Positions 26,201 to 36,060 of a DNA stretch of 64,000 nt are shown one piece after another. The notes under the pieces are model-generated. The model saw only the letters and a list, made by a program, of their open reading frames with translations. It did not search any database and was not told where the DNA came from. Source of the DNA: Sepiola atlantica (lineage: Eukaryota > Mollusca > Cephalopoda > Sepiida > Sepiolidae); NCBI GenBank assembly GCA_963556195.1, contig OY744544.1:47040984-47104983 (forward strand), written 5' to 3'. The translations under genes and the position numbers were made by a program. Position 1 is the first letter of the stretch. Each line of letters begins with the position of its first letter.

Positions 26201-29200
26201 CAACTCTATCGTTATTCTTTTCGCTACATACGTTTCTAGTCTTTTTCAACTCTATCGTTATTCTTTTCGCTACATACGTTGCAAGTCTTTTTCAACTCTA
26301 TCGTTATTCTTTTCGCTACATACGTTTCTAGTCTTTTTCAACTCTATCGTTATTCTTTTCGCTACAGGCGTTGCTAGTCTGTTTCCACTCTATCGTTATT
26401 CTTTTCGCTACATACGTTTCTAGTCTTTTTCAACTCTATCGTTATTCTTTTCGCTACATACGTTGCAAGTCTTTTTCAACTCTATCGTTATTCTTTTCGC
26501 TAGATACGTTGCTAGTCTTTTTTAACTCTATCGTTATTCTTTTCGCTACATACGTTGCAAGTCTTTTTCAACTCTATCGTTATTCTTTTCTCTACATACG
26601 TTGCAAGTCTTTTTCAACTCTATCGTTATTCTTTTCGCTACATACGTTGCAAGTCTTTTTCAACTCTATCGTTATTCTTTTCGCTACATACGTTTCTAGT
26701 CTTTTTCAACTCTATCGTTATTCTTTTCGCTACAGGCGTTGCTAGTCTTTTTCAACTCTATCGTTATTCTTTTCGCTACATACGTTTCTAGTCTTTTTCA
26801 ACTCTATCGTTATTCTTTTCGCTACATACGTTGCAAGTCTTTTTCAACTCTATCGTTATTCTTTTCGCTACATACGTTGCAAGTCTTTTTCAACTCTATC
26901 GTTATTCTTTTCGCTACATACGTTGCTAGTCTATTTCAACTCTATCGTTATTTTTTTCGCTACATACGTTGCTAGTCGTTTTCAACTCTATCGTTATTCT
27001 TTTCGCTACATACGTTGCAAGTCTTTTTCAACTCTATCGTTATTCTTTTCGCTACATACGTTTCTAGTCTTTTTCAACTCTATCGTTATTCTTTTCGCTA
27101 CATGCGTTGCTAGTCTTTTTCAACTCTATCGTTATTCTTTTTGCTACATACGTTTCTAGTCTTTTTCAACTCTATTTTTATTTTTTACGCTACATACGTT
27201 GCAAGTCTTTTTCAACTCTATCGTTATTCTTTTCGCTACATACGTTTCTAGTCTTTTTCAACTCTATCGTTATTCTTTTCGCTACATACGTTGCAAGTCT
27301 TTTTCAACTCTATCGTTATTCTTTTCGCTACATACGTTGCAAGTCTTTTTCAACTCTATCGTTATTCTTTTCGCTACATACGTTGCAAGTCTTTTTCAAC
27401 TCTATCGTTATTCTTTTCGCTACATACGTTTCTAGTTTTTTTCAACTCTATCGTTATTCTTTTCGCTACATACGTTGCAAGTCTTTTTCAACTCTATCGT
27501 TATTCTTTTCGCTACATACGTTGCAAGTCTTTTTCAACTATATCGTTATTCTTTTCGCTACATACGTTGCAAGTCTTTTTCAACTCTATCGTTATTCTTT
27601 TCGCTACATACGTTTCTAGTCTTTTTCAAATCTATCGTTATTCTTTTCGCTACATACGTTGCAAGTCTTTTTCAACTCTATCGTTATTCTTTTCGCTACA
27701 GGCGTTGCAAGTCTTTTTCAACTCTATCGTTATTCTTTTCGCTACATACGTTGCAAGTCTTTTTCAACTCTATCGTTATTCTTTTCGCTACATACGTTTC
27801 TAGTTTTTTTCAACTCTATCGTTATTCTTTTCGCTAGATGCGTTGCTAGTCTTTTTCAACTCTATCGTTATTCTTTTCGCTACATACGTTGCAAGTCTTT
27901 TTTAACTCTATCGTTATTCTTTTCGCTACATACGTTGCAAGTCTTTTTCAACTCTATCGTTATTCTTTTCGCTACATACGTTTCTAGTCTTTTTCAAATC
28001 TATCGTTATTCTTTTCGCTACATACGTTGCAAGTCTTTTTCAACTCTATCGTTATTCTTTTCGCTACAGGCGTTGCAAGTCTTTTTCAACTCTATCGTTA
28101 TTCTTTTCGCTACATACGTTGCAAGTCTTTTTCAACTCTATCGTTATTCTTTTCGCTACATACGTTTCTAGTTTTTTTCAACTCTATCGTTATTCTTTTC
28201 GCTAGATGCGTTGCTAGTCTTTTTCAACTCTATCGTTATTATTTTCGCTACATACGTTGCAAGTCTTTTTCAACTCTATCGTTATTCTTTTCGCTACATA
28301 CGTTGCAAGTCTTTTTCAACTCTATCGTTATTCTTTTCGTTACATACGTTTCTAGTCTTTTTCAACTCTATCGTTATTCTTTTCGCTACAGGCGTTGCTA
28401 TTTTTTTTCAACTCTATCGTTATTCTTTTCGCTACATACGTTTCTAGTCTTTTTCAACTCTATCGTTATTCTTTTCGCTACATACGTTGCAAGTCTTTTT
28501 CAACTCTATCGTTATTCTTTTCGCTACATACGTTGCAAGTCTTTTTCAACTCTATCGTTATTCTTTTCGCTACATACGTTGCTAGTCTTTTTCAACTCTA
28601 TCGTTATTCTTTTCGCTACATACGTTGCTAGTCGTTTTCAACTCTATCGTTATTCTTTTCGCTACATACGTTGCAAGTCTTTTTCAACTGTATCGTTATT
28701 CTTTTCGCTACATACGTTTCTAGTCTTTTTCAACTCTATCGTTATTCTTTTCGCTACATGCGTTGCTAGTCTTTTTCAACTCTATCGTTATTCTTTTCGC
28801 TACATACGTTTCTAGTCTTTTTCAACTCTATCGTTATTCTTTTCGCTACATACGTTGCAAGTCTTTTTCAACTCTATCGTTATTCTTTTCGCTACATACG
28901 TTGCAAGTCTTTTTCAACTCTATCGTTATTCTTTTCGCTACATACGTTGCAAGTCTTTTTCAACTCCATCGTTATTCTTTTCGCTGCATGCGTTGCTAGT
29001 CTTTTTCAACTCCATCGTTATTCTTTTCGCTGCATGCGTTGCTAGTCTTTTTCTACTCTATCGTTATTCTTTTCGCTGCATGCGTTGCTAGTCTTTTTCT
29101 ACTCTATCGTTATTCTTTTCGCTGCATGCGTTGCTAGTCTTTTTCAACTCCATCGTTATTCTTTTCGCTGCATGCGTTGCTAGTCTTTTTCTACTCTATC

Positions 29201-29207
29201 GTTATTA
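11215..29207 (+). repeat. 46-bp satellite array, about 391 units, perfectly in phase
   Basis: The unit is 46 bp and begins gtctttttcaactctatcg; its second half contains ttattcttttcgctac then a variable end. The ttgc anchor falls at 11,237 and again at 29,177, exactly 390 x 46 bp later. Every intermediate anchor I checked (for example 11,881, 17,217, 24,393 and 28,027) is also in register, so the array shows no net insertion or deletion over about 18 kb. Variation is by substitution: gcaagtc versus gctagtc, ttgc versus tttc, catacg versus catgcg, catacg versus caggcg. By hand count the consensus has 35% G+C, 70% pyrimidines on the plus strand and three CpGs per unit. First and last units are more diverged than the core. 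Confidence 0.98.
16941..27430 (+). repeat. Higher-order repeat zone within the 46-bp satellite
   Basis: A rare variant (ttattattttcgc instead of ttattcttttcgc) marks block starts at about 16,941, 19,011, 21,403, 22,875, 24,393 and 25,911, with spacings of 45, 52, 32, 33 and 33 units. Four blocks (16.9, 19.0, 22.9 and 25.9 kb) carry the private variant ttctctacatacg exactly 652 bp downstream. The other two (21.4 and 24.4 kb) lack it and instead share ttgcaagacttttt at 22,001 and 24,991. The last four blocks therefore alternate B-A-B-A, a two-block duplication of about 65-66 units. Confidence 0.85.
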
Positions 29208-31150
29208 TCATAGAAGATTTTCGACGTAACCTCAATCTCTGATTCTTCCCTGTAAGACATTTGCAGCACGAACGTATCTTTTACCACAACTGCAAATAAC
29301 TTCGTCTGCATGCTTTTTATCGAACGGAATTTCCATAAACAGAGTTTCTTTCCAAGAACTTCCAAGCTGTGTAACACATTACCACATAAATGCTTTTCTC
29401 CAGACTACAACATAGACGTTTTCAAATATCCAATAATCGTCGTAAATCGTCCTCATAAGTAATCAAACTGGGTTCCATTCCATTAATCATTTTTAATCCT
29501 CTCGTAATATTTTTTGTCGTTCAACTGACAATCAATCCATCTCATTAACTCTTATCCTCGAGTGGAATTTTGTCCACATTCACCGACATAGGCAAAGCAC
29601 CTTTGTCTTCGATTTTAGAACTTAGTACTAAACACGTTTACGATTTAAAAACGTTTAAAAACGTTTACGTTTTACGATTTTAGATCAACTGCAATATGGG
29701 TTTGATGAAAACGTGTTACGTATACTGTCTCAAAGTTAAGCCACATTTAAATAAATCAAGGTCGGCATTCCACAGCGCGAGTGTTGTATAAATAGTAATT
29801 TTGTTCACAAAGTATCGAAACATGTCCTGTAATTATTAAAATAAAAATTTACAGGAAAGAAAACGTTGTCTTCAAAATAAGACGAGTGCTGAAAACGTAG
29901 CACAAAAATTAGGGTTAGGGTTTATGTTGGTTTCTTGCTCCATGTGACTCTTCTTTTTTCCAAGATCCCGTTTTGAAACCGTGGAGATGTAACGACGGAA
30001 TAATACAGCCCCACAGTGTACAGGCGTTTGACCGAGAAGGATAAGAACGTGAATTACATTTAGAGAAGTTACTGAAAGGAAAAACAAGTTGGTTGTAACA
30101 ATAAAAATGAATTCGTTGCGAGACCAGTACGGTTACTTTTCGGACACACCTGATATTAGAACGTAATCATGTCTTGTATATCGTAGATGAATGCCATTCT
30201 TTTTTAAATTTGTGTTTATCAAAATCTTATCCCTTTATAATGCCATTTTATCATGACCAGTAGGAAAGAGCTAAAGGAGAGACACACAACAGGACTATAG
30301 CCACTAATCCCGAACTCTATCATTTGGAATTAACGAGCCTATCTGTGTTGCTACAATGCCAATACATAAACCAAAGAAGCATTATGATTGTTAGTATCAT
30401 TGAAAAAGTTTGATATATATTTATTAATAACCGGTATTGGTCGGGAAATTCGACGCGGAAGAAAATAAATAACCGAACAGAATGGAAATAACGATATTGC
30501 AACAATATTATTGTTTTTATGGAAATCGTCTGCATATCGTATTACCATTTCTGTTAACTAGTCAGATGATTAACGAGGGAAAAATTTCTCTTCGTGGAAG
30601 AAAAAATTATTGCAAATTTCACAAATCGTCACTGAATCGCAAATTCTATTCATAAATTATAGTCCATTCATTTAAAGTATCTTTCGTGAATAAAAAGTGA
30701 ATCGCAACAACTTCATTTACAAAAATGTCAATGAAAGTTGAAAATAAAATTTAATTTAGGGAAACAAATATTGAATTTCGTAAGTGGTCGTAAGTTGAAT
30801 GTCTGGTAAGCGGTAATTTAGGAAGTTCAAACGTTGATTGTAGTTTGACGCTGGATATTTCGACAACATTTTGTAGCACATTCTTTTAGGTTAGACGATC
30901 AATCTCTATTATCTCTTAGTTTTATTCTACAATTTAAAAATCATACAACTTTCAATGCAGCTGTGTTGTGGTATATTCATCTTTTAGAAATTTTCTTTTT
31001 ATTGAAAACGAATATTCCATGTCTGAATTTGACGAATCTGGAAATTAGCTATGTGATCGATATTATGACCTTTTCTTTAAATGTTTTGAAAATATTTCGC
31101 TGGTATTTTCAGCAATTTATAAAATTCCGCTTGTTTATTTACGTATTTAT
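29208..31150. other. Intergenic DNA right of the satellite
   Basis: No recognisable gene. Small features are an acgttt-rich stretch at 29,630-29,690 and one short gttagggtt motif near 29,911. Short open frames on the minus strand (29,180-29,377 and 29,872-30,087) have no visible domain. Confidence 0.55.
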
Positions 31151-31530
31151 TAATTTTATTTTATTTATTTATTTGTGTGCGTGGCGAGTATCATTTTATT
31201 TTATTTATTTATTTGCGTGCGTGGCGAGTATCATTTTATTTTATTTATTTATTTGTGTGCGTGGCGAGTATCATTTTATTTTATTTATTTATTTGTGTGC
31301 GTGGCGAGTATCATTTTATTTTATTTATTTATTTGTGTGCGTGGCGAGTATCATTTTATTTTATTTATTTATTTGTGAGCGTGGCGAGTATCATTTTATT
31401 TTATTTATTTATTTGTGTGCGTGGCGAGTGTCATTTTATTTTATTTATTTATTTGTGTGCGTGGCGAGTGTCATTTTATTTTATTTATTTATTTGTGTGC
31501 GTTGCGAGTATCAATTTATTTTATTTATTA
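31151..31530 (+). repeat. 40-bp minisatellite, array 1 (about 9.5 units)
   Basis: A 40-bp unit composed of tttatttatttatttg plus tgtgcgtggcgagtatca plus a T-rich end, almost invariant. Differences are single bases such as gcgtgc at 31,215, gtgagc at 31,375 and gagtgtc near 31,427. Because 40 is not a multiple of three, all three forward frames are traversed, which explains the overlapping hydrophobic open frames. The same unit recurs at 32,748-32,922. Confidence 0.95.
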
Positions 31531-32198
31531 ATTTTTTCAGATTTTTCGTGGGTGTTAACGAAAACCGCTCTAAACAAAAGTCATGTTACCTAGGACAATT
31601 ATCACAAAAAAAATTATAACAAGAGAGAAGGAATGGACGAATACAAGATGTTCATAAAAGTTAAAATAAAGTTTTATTTACAAAAAAAAGGTAGCTTGGA
31701 CTGCTTTTTTTCCAGAGCTGGAATAAATAAATTATTCCTAGATAACGTACAAAAAAAATAAAAAATAAAAAAAATACAACATCAGGATTTCTTAACATTA
31801 AAGTTAGATACAACAAAAATATACACAATCTTAAAAATCAAATAGTCTCTTTTTTTTCTTCACAAATAAAACACAATTTAAGCAAAGGCAGTATTCTTAC
31901 AAAATCAATCAAATAGTCTCTTTTTTTTCTTTACACCAAAGTTACAATCAAAAGTAATAAAATTGTCAAACCGTGCAGAATTCCGTCACAATTTTCATGG
32001 TAAAAATAACCTTTTTTTATTTTATCAAACGTCTGTCACAAACTTCTCTTTTTTTCTTTCCTTTTCTTCAATAATTTTCTTATAGCAAATCCAACGTAAG
32101 AAATACGTCACTAGAACAGTACAAATTTCAAATAAACATAATACTTGCTTTTTCCACAGTTAGTCCCAAATAGCATCACACTTTACGATTCTTAATCT

Positions 32199-32384
32199 CT
32201 AATTCAGAATCTTCTCCACAGCAAAGTACTTCAGTTCACGGGAGCTAAGCTCTTCAATATAGGCAATTTCGTGCCTGGAGATATTTTTATCTCGTTCAAA
32301 TTCTCCATAATTCTTCATTTCAAGTCTCTGACCTGAAACATCTTCAAATGGAAATATTCGTTGACCGAAGTAAGAATATTTCAT
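32199..32384 (-). CDS. Short uncharacterised ORF (61 codons)
   Basis: It starts at an ATG and encodes a charged, mixed-composition peptide (begins MKYSYFGQRIFPFEDV) rich in Glu, Lys and Arg, unlike the low-complexity peptides of the surrounding AT-rich DNA. No domain, signal peptide or membrane segment is apparent. A second minus-strand frame lies just upstream at 32,416-32,622. It could be an exon or an element fragment; I cannot assign a function and it may be chance. Confidence 0.2.
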   Translation of the reverse strand: MKYSYFGQRIFPFEDVSGQRLEMKNYGEFERDKNISRHEIAYIEELSSRELKYFAVEKILN

Positions 32385-32415
32385 ACATAAAAGGCAATTC
32401 TTGCCAAGAGATACT

Positions 32416-32622
32416 CTATCTCTTAAATTTCTTCAAGTAGAAATTCTTCTCAAATTTAACGTCCCTCCTAAGGACGGAGAAACAGCTTTTACAGGTGTTG
32501 ACTGCTAGGCGTCTAAGTCTGTTCTGATTAAATTTCGCGCCGATATCAAATCGAGACAGAACTAATGCATCATTTCTAAAAATAGAAACCACGTGACACA
32601 AAATGGCGTCAACATAACCCAA
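32416..32622 (-). CDS. Short uncharacterised ORF (68 codons)
   Basis: An ATG-initiated minus-strand frame encoding a basic peptide with three Cys residues (ILCHV, TCKSCFSV) and a Lys/Arg-rich C-terminus. It lies just upstream of the frame at 32,199-32,384, separated by stops. I recognise no family. Its location inside the 1.2-kb segment between two minisatellite arrays suggests mobile-element or chance origin. Confidence 0.15.
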   Translation of the reverse strand: MGYVDAILCHVVSIFRNDALVLSRFDIGAKFNQNRLRRLAVNTCKSCFSVLRRDVKFEKNFYLKKFKR

Positions 32623-32747
32623 CTCCTACGCAAAATAATCCATGTGACCTTCAACCTGGCACGTAAGCCAACTGAAGGCCTTCACCGGTTTCAAATAAAG
32701 GGAAGCTACCCATGACCTACTTAGAAAATATACCGAAATTTCCACAA

Positions 32748-32922
32748 TTTGTGTGCGTGGCGAGTATCATTTTATTTTATTTATTTATTTGTGTGCGTGG
32801 CGAGTATCATTTTATTTTATTTATTTATTTGTGTGCGTGGCGAGTATTATTTCATTTTATTTATTTATTTGTTTTCGTGGCGAGTATCATTTTATTTATT
32901 TATATGTGTGCGTGGCGAGTAT
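32748..32922 (+). repeat. 40-bp minisatellite, array 2 (about 4.5 units)
   Basis: The same 40-bp unit and orientation as array 1 (gtgtgcgtggcgagtatca core), but more diverged: gttttcgtgg at 32,871, a shortened unit near 32,895 and cattcatt-type changes. It starts inside a unit at the T-rich to gtgtgcg junction. Confidence 0.93.
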
Positions 32923-33323
32923 CCTTTTCTCGAAATATAGATTTGAGTTACTTAGAAGGAAATTATAGCATGATAGGTTTATAAAAATATAATCTTGATT
33001 AAATATTTGCACCCGGACAACACATATATTTAAAAATCAATATGTTGAATACGTTTAGTTGACATTTATGCGAAAGATTTTTGTTAAACATCTTTTTTCA
33101 CTTTGAATAAGACGAAATGTCCATGATGCTTTTCACAAACTGTTTGTCGTGTTAGGGTTAAGGTTACGTATGCACGAAACATGAATATTTTATATTACAT
33201 ACATGAACAGAAAAACTATTTGAAAATCATTTTAATTACAATTTTACGGTGTAAGAATACTTGTTCGCTATATTCACGGTGAAAAACTGATTAGGAAAGA
33301 AGACTACAAAACGAGCAGATCAT
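32923..33323. other. AT-rich intergenic DNA
   Basis: No feature recognised apart from a short gttagggttaagg motif near 33,151. Confidence 0.5.
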
Positions 33324-33475
33324 AGCAAATATATGTACACTAAGCAAATATATGTACACTAAGCAAATATATGTACACTAAGCAAATATATGTACACTAA
33401 GCAAATATATGTACACTAAGCAAATATATGTACACTAAGCAAATATATGTACACTAAGCAAATATATGTACACTA
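33324..33475 (+). repeat. 19-bp minisatellite, 8 perfect units
   Basis: The unit agcaaatatatgtacacta is repeated exactly eight times without a change, then breaks at agccgac. Perfect identity suggests recent expansion. Confidence 0.97.
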
Positions 33476-33639
33476 AGCCGACATAAAACGGGGTACAATG
33501 TAAGAATACAGTTGACAAAGCAATATGGTTCCCACTATTTATTAAATAAATTGTTTTAAAAACTTATTCAATAAAATGGCTTATTTTGATTTCTCTATTC
33601 TATCCTAAGATAGCATTAATTTAATCTGGGTTAAGCATG

Positions 33640-33746
33640 TACATCTATCTATATTTATATATATATTTTTATGTATATTTTTACATATATTTTTATATTT
33701 ATTTTTATATATATTTTTATGTTTATTTATATCTATATTTTATGTA

Positions 33747-33784
<38 letters not shown>

Positions 33785-33920
33785 GTATATTTTATATATT
33801 TTTTATGTTTATTTTATATATATATTTATGTTTATTTATATCTATATTTTTATGTATATTTTATATATTTTTATGCATATTTTATATATTTTTTATGTTT
33901 ATTTTTATATATATGTTTTA
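33640..33920 (+). repeat. Low-complexity (TA/TTTATG) tract
   Basis: About 280 bp of nearly pure A/T built from tatatttttatgtatatttt-like phrases with a pure (AT) core near 33,752-33,780. The Ile/Tyr/Phe open frames here are translations of this tract. Confidence 0.9.
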
Positions 33921-34509
33921 TGTTTCTACCAATATCGATATTTAATTGTATAACCAACACACGTTATACTCAAATCCTGTTTAATTGTTCGAGATCGTAT
34001 TGTTAACAATGAATTATCTCCATTGCTTCCTTTTCTCAAACGAAAAAACGAATTCACTTTCTATATTCGGCGGCACGAAGTAACTGACATGTTTTAAAAA
34101 TTGTTAGTCCTAATCTTGGAGTATTGCTGAATCGAGTTCAGTGCGACAGTTTGTCTTGTGTGCAACAATTCCGCAGTCATGTCATATATAAATAGACCAC
34201 AAAATACCTCCATCTTTTCAGTTGACAAAATAAATTTTCCAATGGTTAACAGATTACAACATTTCACTTTGTACACCTCGCATTCCTAGCAAAACGAATG
34301 CTTTAGCAGACCACTATTGTGGTGTTAAATAGTAATTCCATTGATAGAATCGAACTTTCACCTCTTCATAGTGGACTTAATGTTTTCGAGGTTCAACTGT
34401 CCAAACATATGCTTCTTTGCTACGCCGGAGAACAGAAAGTTCCAAGTTTTTCTCCTCACTTACTGATTGGACACGGTTGTATACATATGCATCTTCCACC
34501 TTTGCATCT
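33921..34509. other. Intergenic DNA, no gene recognised
   Basis: Mixed-composition DNA with no open frame I can assign. The segment just before the next repeat contains a doubled catcttccacctttt phrase at 34,491-34,518. Confidence 0.5.
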
Positions 34510-34860
34510 TCCACCTTTTGGCTAAGATCAAAGTGTAGTATCTGTTCCGATGGATACTGCACGCCTGTCCTGTGCAGTTCTAGGAGGTCCACCCTCCCAG
34601 GCTTCGCCTCCCCTCTTTGGGGAGGAGTAAGTTTATTGCTTACTGTCTGAGGCGCCCCTACCGAGGAATGCCGACGGGGCTGCCCAGGCAATTTTTAAAT
34701 GGCCAGAGTGCTCACCTCTCGAGCGCTGGCTTTTAACCCCACTTACTCGACCCAAGCTGTGGTCACATCTTACTTGTGGGAGTAAGATAAAACTGGCCTT
34801 GTGCCTAACTCCGCGAGGAGTAAATAAACATCTTCCACCTTCAATACTGCCCCAACAAAT
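34510..34860 (+). mobile_element. SINE-like repeat with U2 snRNA-like head
   Basis: 34,514-34,547 reads ccttttggctaagatcaaag followed by tgtagtatctgttc. This is the U2 snRNA 5' region with a single inserted A, including the gtagta branch-site-pairing motif. The body that follows (gaggagtaagtttattgctt, ctgtctgaggcgcccc, ggggctgcccaggcaa) is the reverse complement of the units at 53.7-55.9 kb, so this is a dispersed family rather than a U2 gene. SINEs with snRNA-derived heads are known, but whether head and body retrotransposed together is inference. The 3' end is uncertain; cttccacctt recurs near 34,832. Confidence 0.6.
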
Positions 34861-35640
34861 GTGTATTCTTTTCCTGATAGCCGCCTATTCCCACGTCAGT
34901 CATGCTACATCATTCAAGAAAATTACCTATAATAGCTAGTCAAAATAGCTCAGTTGAAAGGGCATAGATTGAAGTCTTTGAGTCAATGTAAGGTTTTCAG
35001 ATTCGGTTGTTGGAACAATATGCTAAAAATATGATGATGCTATCTCCGAAGTGAGGTCAAATAGTTCATTTCGATCCATGAAGTCTAAATCTGATAGCAT
35101 GGAAAATGTGCAACATAAACTCTTAGAAAGGATAAAGATTACATCAAGAATAGCAAAAGGCCTTCAACTAGGAGACAGTGAGAATCAAGAGAGCAAATAG
35201 GTAGAAGTTGGTGTTTTGAACAGGATATCGATCCGTATTATTCTTCTATAAAGAACATAGTGCCTTCTCTAACACATTTGCATGAGGTCAGACGTTACAG
35301 GTCAAATATTACTAAATATACAACGGCGTTTAAAGCTGTTCTCAAAAGTTGGGATTAAAGTTCTATAAATTGTGAGAAGGTTTTCCGAATCTGGTTTAGG
35401 AATTATTTAATTCCAATACTTCATTGAAACCTGAAACTTACCTTTTGATTTAAGAACTCTCATTAGAATAGTCAAATCCTGGATATTAAGATGCTGGTAT
35501 TCGACTTGTACAGAACTTTAATTTTCTGGCTACGACTTGGTCGCATTTGTTTACTCCAGACCTTACTAAATTTACGGATAGGTATCTGAGGACATTTTCT
35601 ATGTTTTTGTTATTGTTGTAAAATCTATATTGAGATCAGA
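34861..35640. other. Degenerate DNA with a tRNA D-arm-like motif
   Basis: 34,944-34,966 (tagctcagttgaaagggca) resembles the D arm/A box of a tRNA, but I could not fold a convincing tRNA because the T arm and acceptor are not evident. Further right, stretches of plus-strand translation look like decayed coding sequence with many stops. Confidence 0.3.
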
Positions 35641-36060
35641 GAACCGTTACGGAGTGATTGTGAAGCGCTTTTTATTAAGTATCCGGAACTCATATAGAGC
35701 TGCAACTATTCGTACAATTTCAAGATAGCATGTGTCTACTATTAGTCATTTATATGAATCTTTGGTTCAATTAAGTTCGAAGGATATTAAGGCTCATGAT
35801 ACTAGGCTTTATTTAATGGGGTTCTATGCAGCTCATTTGTCTTCAGAGAACATAGTTGCATCTTTTTTATCTTGGAGATGTTGCTTGGGTCATTGCAAAG
35901 ACTAAGTATTCTTTTGTTCTTTTTCCGCAACTATTTATTATACTGATAATTATAGATATTGATATAAACTGGCCAACACTTCAGTTTAGGAGAAATCTAT
36001 ACTTACCTGCATACTTCCCTCTTTTATCTCATTTTTAAGAGTCCTGGTTGTGAAAAGTAC
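35641..36060 (+). pseudogene. Possible decayed tyrosine-recombinase (DIRS-like) C-terminus
   Basis: Conceptual translation in shifting frames gives SYRAATIRTIS, then KAHDTRLYLMGFYAAHLSS (about 35,785-35,840), then FYLGDVAWV (about 35,866-35,892). The HxxR followed by a FYLxD-type ending is reminiscent of the C-terminal catalytic region of tyrosine recombinases of DIRS/Ngaro-type retroelements. There is no intact frame and the upstream reverse transcriptase was not found. This rests on short motifs and could be chance. Confidence 0.25.

Larger units (their letters stand above)
31531..32747. other. 1.2-kb segment separating two arrays of the same minisatellite
   Basis: This segment interrupts what look like two parts of one 40-bp array. 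It contains an approximate 25-bp direct repeat (tagtctcttttttttctt near 31,844 and 31,913). On the minus strand there are two short open frames (listed separately). It reads as more gene-like on the minus strand, with the plus-strand left part T- and A-rich. It could be an insertion into the array or ancient sequence flanked by two array segments. Confidence 0.5.

Noticed and set aside
11204..29091. Dozens of overlapping plus-strand open frames (74-354 codons) in the satellite
   Set aside because: They are translations of the 46-bp unit in three frames, most begin at TTG rather than ATG, and each ends where a tag-bearing unit variant occurs. Nothing suggests protein-level selection.
11215..29207. 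CRISPR array
   Set aside because: The 46-bp units are contiguous, with no unique spacers between conserved repeats; variation is scattered substitution. The context is also eukaryotic.
11215..29207. Assembly artefact explaining the satellite
   Set aside because: The units differ by informative substitutions arranged in non-trivial higher-order blocks, which simple assembler duplication would not create. Collapsed or expanded copy number still cannot be excluded from sequence alone.
29905..29925. Telomere array near the satellite
   Set aside because: Only about two TTAGGG-like units are present, which is expected by chance in a long window.
30963..31619. 218-codon hydrophobic open frame
   Set aside because: Most of it is the translated 40-bp minisatellite. 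The hydrophobic repeats come from ttatttattt and not from membrane-protein selection.
33637..34006. Ile/Tyr/Phe-rich open frames
   Set aside because: Translation of an A/T-only low-complexity tract.
34513..34550. Functional U2 snRNA gene
   Set aside because: Only the 5' portion is present, the Sm site and 3' stem-loops are absent, and the sequence runs into a dispersed repeat.
34930..35010. tRNA gene
   Set aside because: A D-arm-like segment is present, but no paired acceptor stem, convincing anticodon arm or standard T arm could be drawn.
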